This document shows, one piece after another, positions 17,032 through 24,620 of a stretch of 41,302 nt of DNA (the stretch's first letter is position 1; the number at the start of each line of letters is the position of its first letter). Source of the stretch: RACS-047 sp031553855 (GTDB lineage: Bacteria > Bacillota > Clostridia > Christensenellales > Pumilibacteraceae). A program made the translations under genes and the position numbers. The stretch is taken from the NCBI GenBank assembly GCA_031553855.1, contig JAVBKW010000016.1, positions 1 to 41,302 on the forward strand, written 5' to 3'. The notes beneath the pieces are model-generated. The model was not told where the DNA came from. It ran no database searches and saw only the letters and a program-made list of their open reading frames with translations.

Positions 17032-17520
17032 ATGAAATTTTATATCAAACAAAGAGTATTCTCGATAGGGCAGAAGCTTGACGTCTGTGATAAAGACGGC
17101 AACTATCAATATTATTGCCGCGGAGAAGTTTTAACAGTAGGGCGAAAGCTGCATATTTACGACCGCGCAGATAATGAGGTGGCATATATTAAGCAGCAAT
17201 TGTTCAGAATGCTGCCGCATTATGATATTTATATAAATGGTAAGTTTATAACTACTCTTGTTAAAAAATTTACATTTTTCACGCACGATTATTATTACGG
17301 TGATCTGCCTTATGAGATCGACGGACAATTTCTTGCCCATGATTATAATGTTTACGATAATGGCAATAACACCTTGATGAAGGTTGAAAAACAATGGCTC
17401 ACTTGGGGCGATACTTACGTAATTGATATAATAGATGAGAAACAACTGCTGCTAATGCTGGCATCGGCGATAGTATTGACTGCGTTTGCCATGAGGGTAA
17501 GGGCGGCTAGCAATACCTAG
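17032..17520 (+). CDS. LURP-one-related protein (162 aa)
   Basis: The repeated beta-strand pattern (SIGQKLDVCDKDGN, TVGRKLHIYDRADN, VAYIKQQLF, then KFTFFTHDYYYGD and WLTWGDTYVIDIID) matches the LURP-one/tubby-like beta-barrel family (PF04525, YxjI-like). Members are small cytoplasmic proteins of unknown function, some thought to bind lipids. The C-terminal 25 residues are hydrophobic. The gene is predicted to be expressed from a leaderless mRNA. It stands alone and is followed directly by copy 2 of the structured repeat. Confidence 0.85.
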   Translation: MKFYIKQRVFSIGQKLDVCDKDGNYQYYCRGEVLTVGRKLHIYDRADNEVAYIKQQLFRMLPHYDIYINGKFITTLVKKFTFFTHDYYYGDLPYEIDGQFLAHDYNVYDNGNNTLMKVEKQWLTWGDTYVIDIIDEKQLLLMLASAIVLTAFAMRVRAASNT

Positions 17521-17551
17521 CACCTTGTAAAAAAGTGCTATTACATACATA

Positions 17552-17690
17552 AATAAAGGGTATTCATACCGCAGGATAAATCCTGCACCTCGCGCCTTTG
17601 GCGCGCCTTCCGCGCTAAAGCACGGGGTATGCACCTTTGTCGGTGGCGCAAAAATGCCCTTGCAAGCAAGCATTTTTGCTTCTGGAATCA
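17552..17690 (+). repeat. Structured intergenic repeat, copy 2
   Basis: Nearly identical to copy 1 over about 135 bp, from AATAAAGGGTATT to the CATTTTTG arm of the last hairpin, with changes mainly in the third stem (TCCGCGCTAAAGCACGGGG). Downstream similarity to copy 4 continues for some 40 bp beyond the hairpin (TTCTGGA, then AAACTTT and CCGTTT). The rest of the 17521-17814 gap has no other clear element. Confidence 0.85.
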
Positions 17691-17814
17691 AGAAACTTTG
17701 CCGAAAGTTTTAACCGTTTGTTCATCGTCACCTAAAGCAATAATGTAAAGCCTACGCTCTTACTCAAGAATAGTATTCAGCTAATATTGGCATAATAACT
17801 TAAAGAGGTGAACT

Positions 17815-17970
17815 ATGGCAAAAGCAGGAATGAGAAGATACGATGAGCTGCCGCACGATGATGAAAAAGGCGTGGTGAAGAAGAAGCCGAAAAATGACGT
17901 CGAGCCCGTGCCCGAGCTTCAGGGCAAAGCAAAAGAAAGCAAAGAAAAAGTAAAACCCATTAAAAAATAA
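17815..17970 (+). CDS. Small lysine-rich protein (51 aa)
   Basis: This short frame has AAAGAGGTG directly upstream at good spacing, and no stop until TAA 17968. About a quarter of the residues are Lys, mainly in the C-terminal half (KAKESKEKVKPIKK at the end). It is probably disordered and may bind nucleic acid or a partner protein. I do not recognise a family. Its stop codon overlaps the beginning of repeat copy 3. Confidence 0.65.
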   Translation: MAKAGMRRYDELPHDDEKGVVKKKPKNDVEPVPELQGKAKESKEKVKPIKK

Positions 17971-18112
17971 AAGGTATTAACCGCAGGGCAAGTCCTGCAC
18001 CCACCGCCTACGGCGATTTGTTCCGCCTAAAAGACGGCGGGATTTTAAACCTTTTGCGGCGGGCGCATATTTTGAAATGAAAGCAAGCTTTCATTTCAAA
18101 ATATGCTTCTTG
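17966..18112 (+). repeat. Structured intergenic repeat, copy 3 (divergent)
   Basis: It keeps the family layout (AATAAAAGGTATT, GCAGGGCAAGTCCTGC, CCGCCTACGGCG, later GCGGCGGGCGC). The final hairpin has new, longer arms: GCATATTTTGAAATGAAAG (18065-18083) pairs perfectly with 18088-18106 around CAAG. The changed arms are compensatory, so the fold is kept while the sequence differs. Confidence 0.75.
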
Positions 18113-18134
18113 ATAAAAAAAAGCAAAATAGCAG

Positions 18135-18153
18135 TATTATGTCACGCATAGTA
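18135..18153. repeat. TATTATGTC palindrome, copy 1
   Basis: TATTATGTCACGCATAGTA is an imperfect version of the palindrome that occurs perfectly at 39070 and almost perfectly at 40277. It lies in the gene-free stretch 17971-18707. Confidence 0.5.
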
Positions 18154-18209
18154 TTACATTGCTCCAATTGTTCTTACTTTTTGCTAATTATTCATTAAAT
18201 AGTATTAAA

Positions 18210-18254
18210 TTCACTTAACTTCAAAAGTGCTGGACTCTTTTGATGTTAAGTGAA
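18210..18254. repeat. 18-bp inverted repeat in the intergenic stretch
   Basis: TTCACTTAACTTCAAAAG (18210-18227) pairs with 18237-18254 with a single mismatch around a 9-nt loop. There is no T-run, so it need not be a terminator. It could be a protein-binding site or an element end. Confidence 0.7.
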
Positions 18255-18292
18255 CATAAAAAACAATGTCCGCATCGGATTTTAGCAATAGG

Positions 18293-18334
18293 AAAAAACG
18301 GGTTGAACTTTTTTATGAGTTCAACCCGTTTTAA
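18293..18334. terminator. Bidirectional terminator-like hairpin
   Basis: AAAACGGGTTGAAC (18295-18308) pairs perfectly with GTTCAACCCGTTTT (18319-18332) around a 10-nt loop. The outer A/T pairs supply U-tracts on both strands. Confidence 0.75.
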
Positions 18335-18352
18335 ATTGGCAAGAACGCACTA

Positions 18353-18381
18353 AAAGACTAACTACTAGTCTTTATTTTTTT
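18353..18381 (+). terminator. Rho-independent terminator-like hairpin
   Basis: AAAGACTA (18353-18360) pairs with TAGTCTTT (18366-18373) and is followed by ATTTTTTT. Together with the preceding hairpins it insulates the AT-rich gene island that follows. The remaining 18382-18707 is AT-rich with no clear promoter. Confidence 0.65.
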
Positions 18382-18707
18382 GCTGTCGAACTAAAAGTAA
18401 GTGAGAGGTTTATGTGTTGAACTAAAAGAATGTTTTGATAATTTGTAATGTACGAAAAATAAGTCTTTGAAATAAAATCAAAAGAATTCAAAGAAGTAGA
18501 ATTATTTTCGCATAATATATTAATTAAATTTATATTAGAAAACTCTATAAAAAACAGGAAGATATTGAAAAATTTAAATTTATATAGTACAATGATATCA
18601 ACTTTATAAGACCTGTATTATTTATAAAAATAACCCGATAATGAAGGGAATAGAAATGAAAGAAAAAGGAGGTGCTTAAAAGTAAAAATTTAAAGAGGTT
18701 TTTAATT

Positions 18708-19514
18708 ATGAAAAAAGTTATCAAAAGCGCATTAATAGGTATTGTTTTACTTGGAATAATCAATCTTTCAAACAATCCTATATTAAAGTTTGGTGCGAAA
18801 AAGTTATTGGCTCCTTATTACATAGTAGGTATTATTATGTTGATTGGGAGTTTTTTTAGTTTTAGTTTTGGTCGTAAGGGTGGTCGGCTGCTACATAAAA
18901 TAGTATCTATTATAATGCTTCTAAGCAGTGTCCCTATAATCGCTTTGCCATTTTCAAAGACTGGAAATAATACATCATTTAGCACTGCATTTAATTGGCC
19001 AAAGTTTGGGATAATTATCTCAACAATTATTGGCAGTATAGTTTTTATAGCTTTATTAATTTTTTTAATAAAAGCAGTTGCAAAGAGCAAACAAAAAGCA
19101 CATAGCAAAACAACTTTAAAGACATGTGCGCCAAAGCCTATCTTAATAAGTCAAGAAGAAAATATAACTGATACGCAGCAAGAGAATACAACCATTGAGA
19201 CAACTGAAATTAAACAGCCTCAAGCTAAAATCAAATTAGTAGATTCTATGGAAGATAAAGATGATGATTCTATGGATGCTGAACTACAAGATATATTTGA
19301 AATTTGGGATTATGTTGGCGGTAAGCCATTTAAAGCTATTTCAACCTATGACGATATAGAATGGGTTAAAATCTATAAAGATCCGAACTCATACGATAAA
19401 GTATATGGATGGATAAAGATGAAGAACGCATGTAAGGCATACAATCGTGAGATTTTTTATGTCGATTGTAAATGTTGGACACTAGTTGAAGTTTTGAACA
19501 CTAAAGCTGCTTAA
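18708..19514 (+). CDS. Four-helix membrane protein with acidic cytoplasmic C-domain (268 aa), unknown
   Basis: No family was recognised. Four hydrophobic segments lie at about residues 4-22, 32-52, 60-80 and 98-122. A polar Gln/Thr/Glu-rich linker leads to an acidic stretch and a compact C-terminal domain with several Trp, Tyr and two Cys (DYVGGKPFKAIS, YVDCKCWTLVEV). ATG 18708 has AAAGAGG 9 nt upstream; GTG 18672 would overlap another GGAGG and add a poorly supported extension. It is the first gene of an AT-rich five-gene island and 25 nt from the next gene. It could be a membrane effector or sensor (inference). Confidence 0.75.
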   Translation: MKKVIKSALIGIVLLGIINLSNNPILKFGAKKLLAPYYIVGIIMLIGSFFSFSFGRKGGRLLHKIVSIIMLLSSVPIIALPFSKTGNNTSFSTAFNWPKFGIIISTIIGSIVFIALLIFLIKAVAKSKQKAHSKTTLKTCAPKPILISQEENITDTQQENTTIETTEIKQPQAKIKLVDSMEDKDDDSMDAELQDIFEIWDYVGGKPFKAISTYDDIEWVKIYKDPNSYDKVYGWIKMKNACKAYNREIFYVDCKCWTLVEVLNTKAA

Positions 19515-19539
19515 GATAGAAATTTAAATAGGACGCATT

Positions 19540-20457
19540 ATGAATAATTTTACAAAAGATATTGAGAAATTACTAAAAAATTGTATTGAAGAACTTGAAC
19601 AGGATATTAATAATTTTCCTGAAAAATATATCGAAATTGCGGAGAATAACCATATGAAATGTTTGGATCTTGAAACTGAAGAACTACTTAAAGAAATTTT
19701 GGAAAATGAAAGTGATTATCCTAGAATTTTAAGGGACAAGTTAGAAAATTTAAGCTATCAAGAAGATAAACGAATAAGAGCAAAAATAAAAGAACTTAGA
19801 ATTAATGGGTATATTTCAGATTTGTCATGGGGGGATGGGTTGCCTGTATTTGGCAGAATAGAACAAAAGGGACGGAGCTATTTTGTTATGAAAGAAATGG
19901 ACGAAATAAAGGACTTTAGTTCTTGGGAAAAAGTCTTATATAAGATAATAAAGGCATATAAGAATGTTGTTGATTTTAAAATGACAAAGGAAATATCTCT
20001 TGAAATTGAATATTTACTTCAGAGAAATTTGATTACAGCACTTGAAGTAACTACTCTAAGTGATACATGTAAACAATATATAGAAATTAAGCCAACAATG
20101 AAAGGGATGGACTATTTTGCAAACCGAGATAAAAACGAGGCAACTTCTTTTACAAATATTATAAACAATTATGGAAGCGTTGAAAACTTGCAACAAGGTA
20201 GTCAAAACTCTATGCAAATGACGACGAATTCGTTTAATGATATTGAAAGTATTTTTGCGGAAATACGTAAAGAAATTAACAATTTTAATTTAAACAAAAA
20301 TGGTCAAACTGACTTATTGGAAATGATTGATGAAGCCGAAGACGCAAATAAACGAAACAAAAAAGGAAAGCTTAAAACTATATTGATAGGGCTGGGCGGA
20401 ATACTTAAAGATTTTACAGTAGGCGTAGCCGCAAGTGTTATCGCTAGTAAACTATAA
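19540..20457 (+). CDS. Unknown protein with C-terminal hydrophobic tail (305 aa)
   Basis: No family was recognised with certainty. The N-terminal 200 residues are helical and charged, with a possible winged-helix-like part near residues 75-120. Then comes the segment INNYGSVENLQQGSQNSMQM, a Gly/Gln/Ser/Asn linker type that I associate with effector proteins of phage-defence loci, followed by a coiled region and a glycine-rich hydrophobic C-terminus (LGGILKDFTVGVAASVIASKL, last 21 residues) that may insert into membranes. The layout of sensing domain, flexible linker and membrane-active tail is suggestive but unproven. No strong ribosome site is visible (TAGGACGC). Confidence 0.72.
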   Translation: MNNFTKDIEKLLKNCIEELEQDINNFPEKYIEIAENNHMKCLDLETEELLKEILENESDYPRILRDKLENLSYQEDKRIRAKIKELRINGYISDLSWGDGLPVFGRIEQKGRSYFVMKEMDEIKDFSSWEKVLYKIIKAYKNVVDFKMTKEISLEIEYLLQRNLITALEVTTLSDTCKQYIEIKPTMKGMDYFANRDKNEATSFTNIINNYGSVENLQQGSQNSMQMTTNSFNDIESIFAEIRKEINNFNLNKNGQTDLLEMIDEAEDANKRNKKGKLKTILIGLGGILKDFTVGVAASVIASKL

Positions 20458-20496
20458 CTATTATTAAACGGCCATTATGTTTTGAAGAGAGGAATG

Positions 20497-21894
20497 ATGA
20501 CAAAATTTTTAGATCCACAAGTGATAACAAATTTCAGAGAGGTAATAAACAGTTCTCCGATTTTTACACATCGTAAGAAGTTAGCAGAACATTGGAATTT
20601 AATATGTGCAGTGATGGACAGATTGGAAGACAGTGTTGTATATCTCAACAAATTTGGTAGCACATTTAAACATCCTGAATATGAGTTGATAAATTTTTTT
20701 GCTTTTGCTGACACTGTAGTAACAGCTGTTCAGGCTTTACTTGCAAAATTAGATGATACTATTTATAAAAAAGCAATTAAAGGCAAAGAAAAAGAGCATT
20801 GGGCTACTACTGCTGAAAGTTTTATCGTCCAGCATGACGAAAAGATAGGTAGAATTACAGATGATGTCGCCGAGCGGATACCGGCTGACGATGTCTTTTA
20901 TAAGTATTTGAGATCAATACTTGCTGCTCATCCATTTGAAACTACAAAAGGAGACAGAGCTGATCGAACATTTTTAGAAGACGGCGAAATAAATTATTCA
21001 CCATATGTTATGAAAAATAGTCAGGTTGCTGTTAATGCAAAATCAGAAACACACTTAGGTTTGGCAATATATTCAAATAAATTTGACATGTCTTTGTTTT
21101 TTACTTTTCCGTTTTCTGCATTGAAAAATTACATCAATTCAAGATATGTTCTTTTAAATTACGCAACCGAATGGGCAAAAAAGAAAATAAGCGATGCAAA
21201 AAGTGGTTGGAAATCACAAAAGATTGATCGATCTAAATCACCTACAGAACAGTTAAAACAAATAATCGATATTCTTGAAAGGCGATATATGCCAACCCAT
21301 CAAGAAATTGAAGCGATAGAGTATTTAAATTGCGACTTGACTGATAAACGGAACAAGGATGCAGTTGAAAAGTACAGGGCGTATTTGGTCTCAACAATTT
21401 CATGTAGATGCAATGAAATTGAAAACTATGAAAATGAATATTCATATCCAACTTCATTTGATGTGGCGATGTATCCACGATTAAAAATTCAGGGTAACGG
21501 TCTTGATTACTACCGTCAAAAAGTATTCAATGAATTGAACGACGGTCCACGTAATGATGTGGTGTATGGTCGAATGATGGCAGGTGTATTTGCCAAAGAT
21601 TTTGCAAAAAATCATGTCCATATTGATGCTGAGAATATGTCGTTCACGGAAATTAAACTGCTTACTAACACAGCATATTATTTAGAAAACGAAAATCAAC
21701 AAAAGGGGATTGTCAGCCCTGAGATATTGAAAGAAGTTGCCGCAGATGAAAAACGTAAACAAGAATTGGAAGAAGATAGAGTTTTTGAAAAGACCGGTAA
21801 TTTTGGTGGCAAAAAAGTGAATTGGTATAAGCATACAAAACATCCAGGCATAACAACGATGGAAATAGTTGATGATACATCGGATAATCAATAA
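20497..21894 (+). CDS. Protein of unknown function (465 aa)
   Basis: I recognise no domain. The protein is soluble, helical and rich in charged and aromatic residues. The first 100 residues contain amphipathic helices (LICAVMDRLEDSV, FFAFADTVVTAVQALLAKL) reminiscent of HEPN-like bundles, with no obvious catalytic motif. The C-terminal 50 residues are Lys/Glu-rich. ATG 20497 is preceded by AAGAGAGG with short spacing; ATG 20494 and TTG 20482 are alternatives. It lies 39 nt after the previous gene and 41 nt before the HEPN-like gene, in the same orientation, consistent with one transcript. Confidence 0.72.
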   Translation: MTKFLDPQVITNFREVINSSPIFTHRKKLAEHWNLICAVMDRLEDSVVYLNKFGSTFKHPEYELINFFAFADTVVTAVQALLAKLDDTIYKKAIKGKEKEHWATTAESFIVQHDEKIGRITDDVAERIPADDVFYKYLRSILAAHPFETTKGDRADRTFLEDGEINYSPYVMKNSQVAVNAKSETHLGLAIYSNKFDMSLFFTFPFSALKNYINSRYVLLNYATEWAKKKISDAKSGWKSQKIDRSKSPTEQLKQIIDILERRYMPTHQEIEAIEYLNCDLTDKRNKDAVEKYRAYLVSTISCRCNEIENYENEYSYPTSFDVAMYPRLKIQGNGLDYYRQKVFNELNDGPRNDVVYGRMMAGVFAKDFAKNHVHIDAENMSFTEIKLLTNTAYYLENENQQKGIVSPEILKEVAADEKRKQELEEDRVFEKTGNFGGKKVNWYKHTKHPGITTMEIVDDTSDNQ

Positions 21895-21935
21895 AATCTA
21901 TTAATGTGACCAATGACAAATCAGAGGGGTTAGAA

Positions 21936-22589
21936 ATGCAAAACAGCGACAAGTTTTGGAATATAATTGACAATGCCGATAGTTTTTCAGTTAGGGGCAA
22001 TTTTGAAAAGAATGAGTTCGGATGGGCAGCTCAAGTCAATCAAGCGTTTGCTGTAGAGCTATACTTGAAGTCAATCATGGAATTTGAGAAAGGGGAAATT
22101 GAACAAGGTCATAATTTGAAGACACTTTTCAAGCACCTTGACAACAAAACACAAGATGCAATTTATAATAACTGGAGAACATTATCAGGCGAAAATATTC
22201 CAAACAATAAACAAATCAAGACTTGGTTTAAGGATAATCTCTATGCGTGCTGTAATACATTTATGGATTTTAGGTATATCTTTGAACGTGATAGCAATAG
22301 GGTGAGTTTAGAAACAAGCTGGGACATAGACCAATTTAATCAATTATCGATATTTAGCACAAAGCACGAATTTGGAAGATTACAAGTTTACTCAAGTTTT
22401 TTAAAAGAGTTTAAAAATGCTGTTAAGAAATATATTAGAGAGAGCGTTGTTCCTAAACTTCCGCCAAGATCTTATAATATTATGATGTCCATGAATATTA
22501 GTATAGAAATAGAAAGACCTGATACGTCAATCAAAACCGAACACGATAAAGTTGTTTTGCCAATAAATATATCAAACGACGATAAATGA
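21936..22589 (+). CDS. HEPN-like domain protein (217 aa)
   Basis: The N-terminal half matches a HEPN-type helical bundle found in bacterial accessory proteins: QVNQAFAVELYLKSIMEFEKG, then GHNLKTLFKHL, and later NTFMDFRYIFE, the RY-F/E motif typical of this subfamily. The R-X4-6-H ribonuclease motif is not evident, so RNase activity cannot be claimed. The last 45 residues form a beta-rich tail. ATG 21936 has AGAGGGG 6 nt upstream; GTG 21906 is an unlikely longer start. HEPN proteins are common in toxin-antitoxin and antiphage systems, which is the main hint to a function for this island. Confidence 0.72.
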   Translation: MQNSDKFWNIIDNADSFSVRGNFEKNEFGWAAQVNQAFAVELYLKSIMEFEKGEIEQGHNLKTLFKHLDNKTQDAIYNNWRTLSGENIPNNKQIKTWFKDNLYACCNTFMDFRYIFERDSNRVSLETSWDIDQFNQLSIFSTKHEFGRLQVYSSFLKEFKNAVKKYIRESVVPKLPPRSYNIMMSMNISIEIERPDTSIKTEHDKVVLPINISNDDK

Positions 22590-22622
22590 TAATATTCAGA
22601 TGTACTATAGGATTGTAATTTT

Positions 22623-23018
22623 ATGAATGATTATATTAATAAAAATGAATTTTTTGAGGCGCTTTATAGTGTAGGTTTTAGAGGCGCAAAGGGGCATAAA
22701 TTATTATGTGAGTTTACAGACGAACTTGATGCCATTCCCGGAGGAATGTATTTTGGACAATTTTCAAAGCTTGCCGTTTTTGTGGATATGATGTATGGAA
22801 TAAGTAGCGCAAAGCAAATTATTAATAGACATGTTTATGAATTATTGGATTTCCTTGAGAAGGTAGGCTTTAAAGAGTCAACACTAAAAAGTTACATTAC
22901 TTCTGTTCGACAGGTTCATAAATGGAATAAAGAACTGTTTTCAGAGGACTTTGTAATTCCGTCAAATACAGATTGGGAAATATGGAAATCACAGACAAAC
23001 TTAGCTAATAAGGATTGA
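22623..23018 (+). CDS. Small protein of unknown function (131 aa)
   Basis: No family was recognised. It is a soluble, mixed helical protein. The segment LLDFLEKVGFKESTLKSYITSVRQVHKWN resembles the helical core-binding domain of tyrosine recombinases, but no catalytic domain follows, so this is only a likeness. The ribosome site is poor. It is the last gene of the AT-rich island, 33 nt after the HEPN-like gene, and is followed by repeat copy 4. Confidence 0.6.
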   Translation: MNDYINKNEFFEALYSVGFRGAKGHKLLCEFTDELDAIPGGMYFGQFSKLAVFVDMMYGISSAKQIINRHVYELLDFLEKVGFKESTLKSYITSVRQVHKWNKELFSEDFVIPSNTDWEIWKSQTNLANKD

Positions 23019-23118
23019 GTACCTTTATTCAAGAGCGATTTTACTAAAGATGCTGTCTTGCGGAGTTATAAGCCGCAAAGTTTTCGAAGCCGCAGACAGA
23101 AAAAATAAGCTGTCTTTT

Positions 23119-23229
23119 AATTTGGGATAAATCCCAAATTATGCTTTCAGCAATCGGCGTTGCCGATAAGCCAGCTTGTCGGCGTTACAAAAATGTCCTT
23201 GCAAGCAAACATTTTTGTTTCTGGAAAAA
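23119..23229 (+). repeat. Structured intergenic repeat, copy 4 (partial)
   Basis: It shares the order of hairpins with copies 1-3: AATTTGGGATAAATCCCAAATT, then CGGCGTTGCCG, then TGTCGGCG leading to CAAAAATG-TCCTTGCAAGCAAA-CATTTTTG. The last hairpin is closest to copy 2, including the following TTCTGGA. The 5' part is shortened. With copy 3 it brackets the AT-rich gene island. Confidence 0.75.
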
Positions 23230-23392
23230 ACTTACTTTTTCTTAAAACTTTACGGCCGTTTTCGCTGGACTTGTTTCAAAATACGCTTATACTTTGTTGT
23301 AACTCGACGGGTATAATCGTATTTTTTATACGCATTTTCAAACCCATAGATGGCAAAGGTCAGAATGAACGAAAAGGAGAACGAATTTATAA

Positions 23393-24069
23393 GTGAACGA
23401 AAATGAAGAACGGGTCGGAGTTTATGCCAGAGTAAGCACCCTCAAAGATGAGCAGGAAACCTCGATTGTTATGCAAAGCAATTATTACAAAGAATTGATA
23501 GAGCAAAATCCGAATCAGGTATTTGTCGGATTATTCGCAGACAGGGAAAGCGGGAAAAACACCAAGGATCGTGCAGGGTTTCAACAGATGCTGGATCAGG
23601 TTCGAAACGGGGCGATCGACAGAATTATGACCAAGAGCATAGCGAGGTTTGCCCGTAATATTATAGATACCTTAAACTATGTTCGAGAATTCCGAGAGCG
23701 GAACGTGTACATATCAGTTCGCCTAAGGGAAAAGGGCAATGGCATACATCAACAATAATGAGCATTTTAGAAAATGAAAAATATGTGGGCGATATGCTAT
23801 TGCAAAAGACATATGCGAGGGACTTTTTATCTGAAAGGCGGGTGTTAAATACCGGGCAGGCGCCGCAAAAATATGTTGAGAACAATCATCCCGCAATTGT
23901 TGACCGTACCACATGGAATGCCGCTCAAGCGGAACGGGCACGGCGTATAAACCTTCGCTCGGTTACAGAAACAGGCAAAGGGCGATATTCCGGGCTATAC
24001 GCTTTTAGCGGAAAGTTGGTGTGCGGTTTATGCGGAGCGGGTTATAGGCGTCACGCTTCAAGGATATAG
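23393..24069 (+). pseudogene. Broken large serine recombinase (TndX/Tn4451-like)
   Basis: The first fragment (GTG 23393, AAAAGGAG upstream) is the resolvase catalytic domain: VGVYARVSTLKDEQ with the usual active-site Ser, then RESGKNTKDRAGFQQML and SIARFARNIIDTL. Near 23700 the frame changes. It resumes in the frame of 23758 with the recombinase domain (SILENEKYVGDMLLQKTY, GQAPQKYVENNHPAIV) and the first pair of zinc-ribbon Cys (CGLCGAGY). The catalytic domain's end, the start of the recombinase domain and everything after the zinc ribbon are missing; an intact family member has about 500-550 residues. It cannot be functional. It presumably once mobilised the conjugative element to its right. 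Confidence 0.85.
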
Positions 24070-24104
24070 CGGCGTATCGTGGGTGGGTAGACAAAATAGT
24101 CACT

Positions 24105-24620
24105 ATGCTTTTGGACTATGACGGGAAAGCTCGCAATGCAGATAAGGAGTTCGATGTTGCGCTACAAACTCGGAAACTCCTGATTGAAAACATTTGCGGG
24201 AAACCGTATGCGTTCACGGACAAGAATGTGTCGGCAGAAGATATGGTGAAAGACCTGCCAAAGTATAACTATAAAATCGATCCGGAAACTATAAAAATCG
24301 TACAGGAAATTGAAGCGGACTATAAACTCAGGCAGGGAAATTTAGTTATCAATTTAGCAAAATTTATAAAACCGGAGTTCTATGAGCGAAGTAAAAACAA
24401 GCGGTATAAGGTCAACGATAACAAGCTAAAGCGCAGACTCAATATTTCACATAAGAAAACCAGCCGGATGTTTAAAAAGTTTTTATCAACTTTTGGCAGA
24501 GAAAGCGACCTTTTGGGGCGTGAGTGCCGGAATCGCTTGCGTGAGATAGAGGAAGAAATGAAGCGTGAACGGGCGAATGAAGATTATCTCAATGAGAGGG
24601 AGGATTATTACAAAAATTGA
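24105..24620 (+). CDS. Conjugation-locus protein, probably 5'-truncated (171 aa as annotated)
   Basis: I cannot name a family. It is a charged helical protein ending in a coiled, acidic tail. The part from about residue 90 (YKVNDNKLKRRLNISHKKTS) is very basic and looks able to bind nucleic acid. The frame stays open upstream to 24048 (the in-frame stop is at 24045-24047), where it meets the recombinase remnant. ATG 24105 has no ribosome site. Both facts suggest that the true 5' end was lost in a deletion. The stop overlaps the TTG of the coupling ATPase gene, so it belonged to the conjugation operon. It could be a relaxase-associated or accessory protein; no relaxase motif is visible. Confidence 0.55.
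   Translation: MLLDYDGKARNADKEFDVALQTRKLLIENICGKPYAFTDKNVSAEDMVKDLPKYNYKIDPETIKIVQEIEADYKLRQGNLVINLAKFIKPEFYERSKNKRYKVNDNKLKRRLNISHKKTSRMFKKFLSTFGRESDLLGRECRNRLREIEEEMKRERANEDYLNEREDYYKN

Noticed and set aside
18656..18679. Seven-codon leader peptide MKEKGGA before the membrane protein gene
   Set aside because: It is too short and has no attenuator structure to support it; the GGAGG within it is probably chance.
22623..23018. Tyrosine recombinase fragment
   Set aside because: Only one helix-rich segment resembles a core-binding domain; no catalytic R, H or Y motifs follow.
1..23229. CRISPR array from the repeated hairpin sequences
   Set aside because: The copies are about 140 bp long, widely and irregularly spaced, and lack regular spacers or cas genes.
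23160..23396. 78-aa frame before the recombinase
   Set aside because: It begins inside structured repeat copy 4 and shows no protein-like composition.
24105..24620. Relaxase identity for the 171-aa protein
   Set aside because: No catalytic Tyr context or HxH metal triad is visible; only its place beside the coupling ATPase suggests a DNA-processing role.
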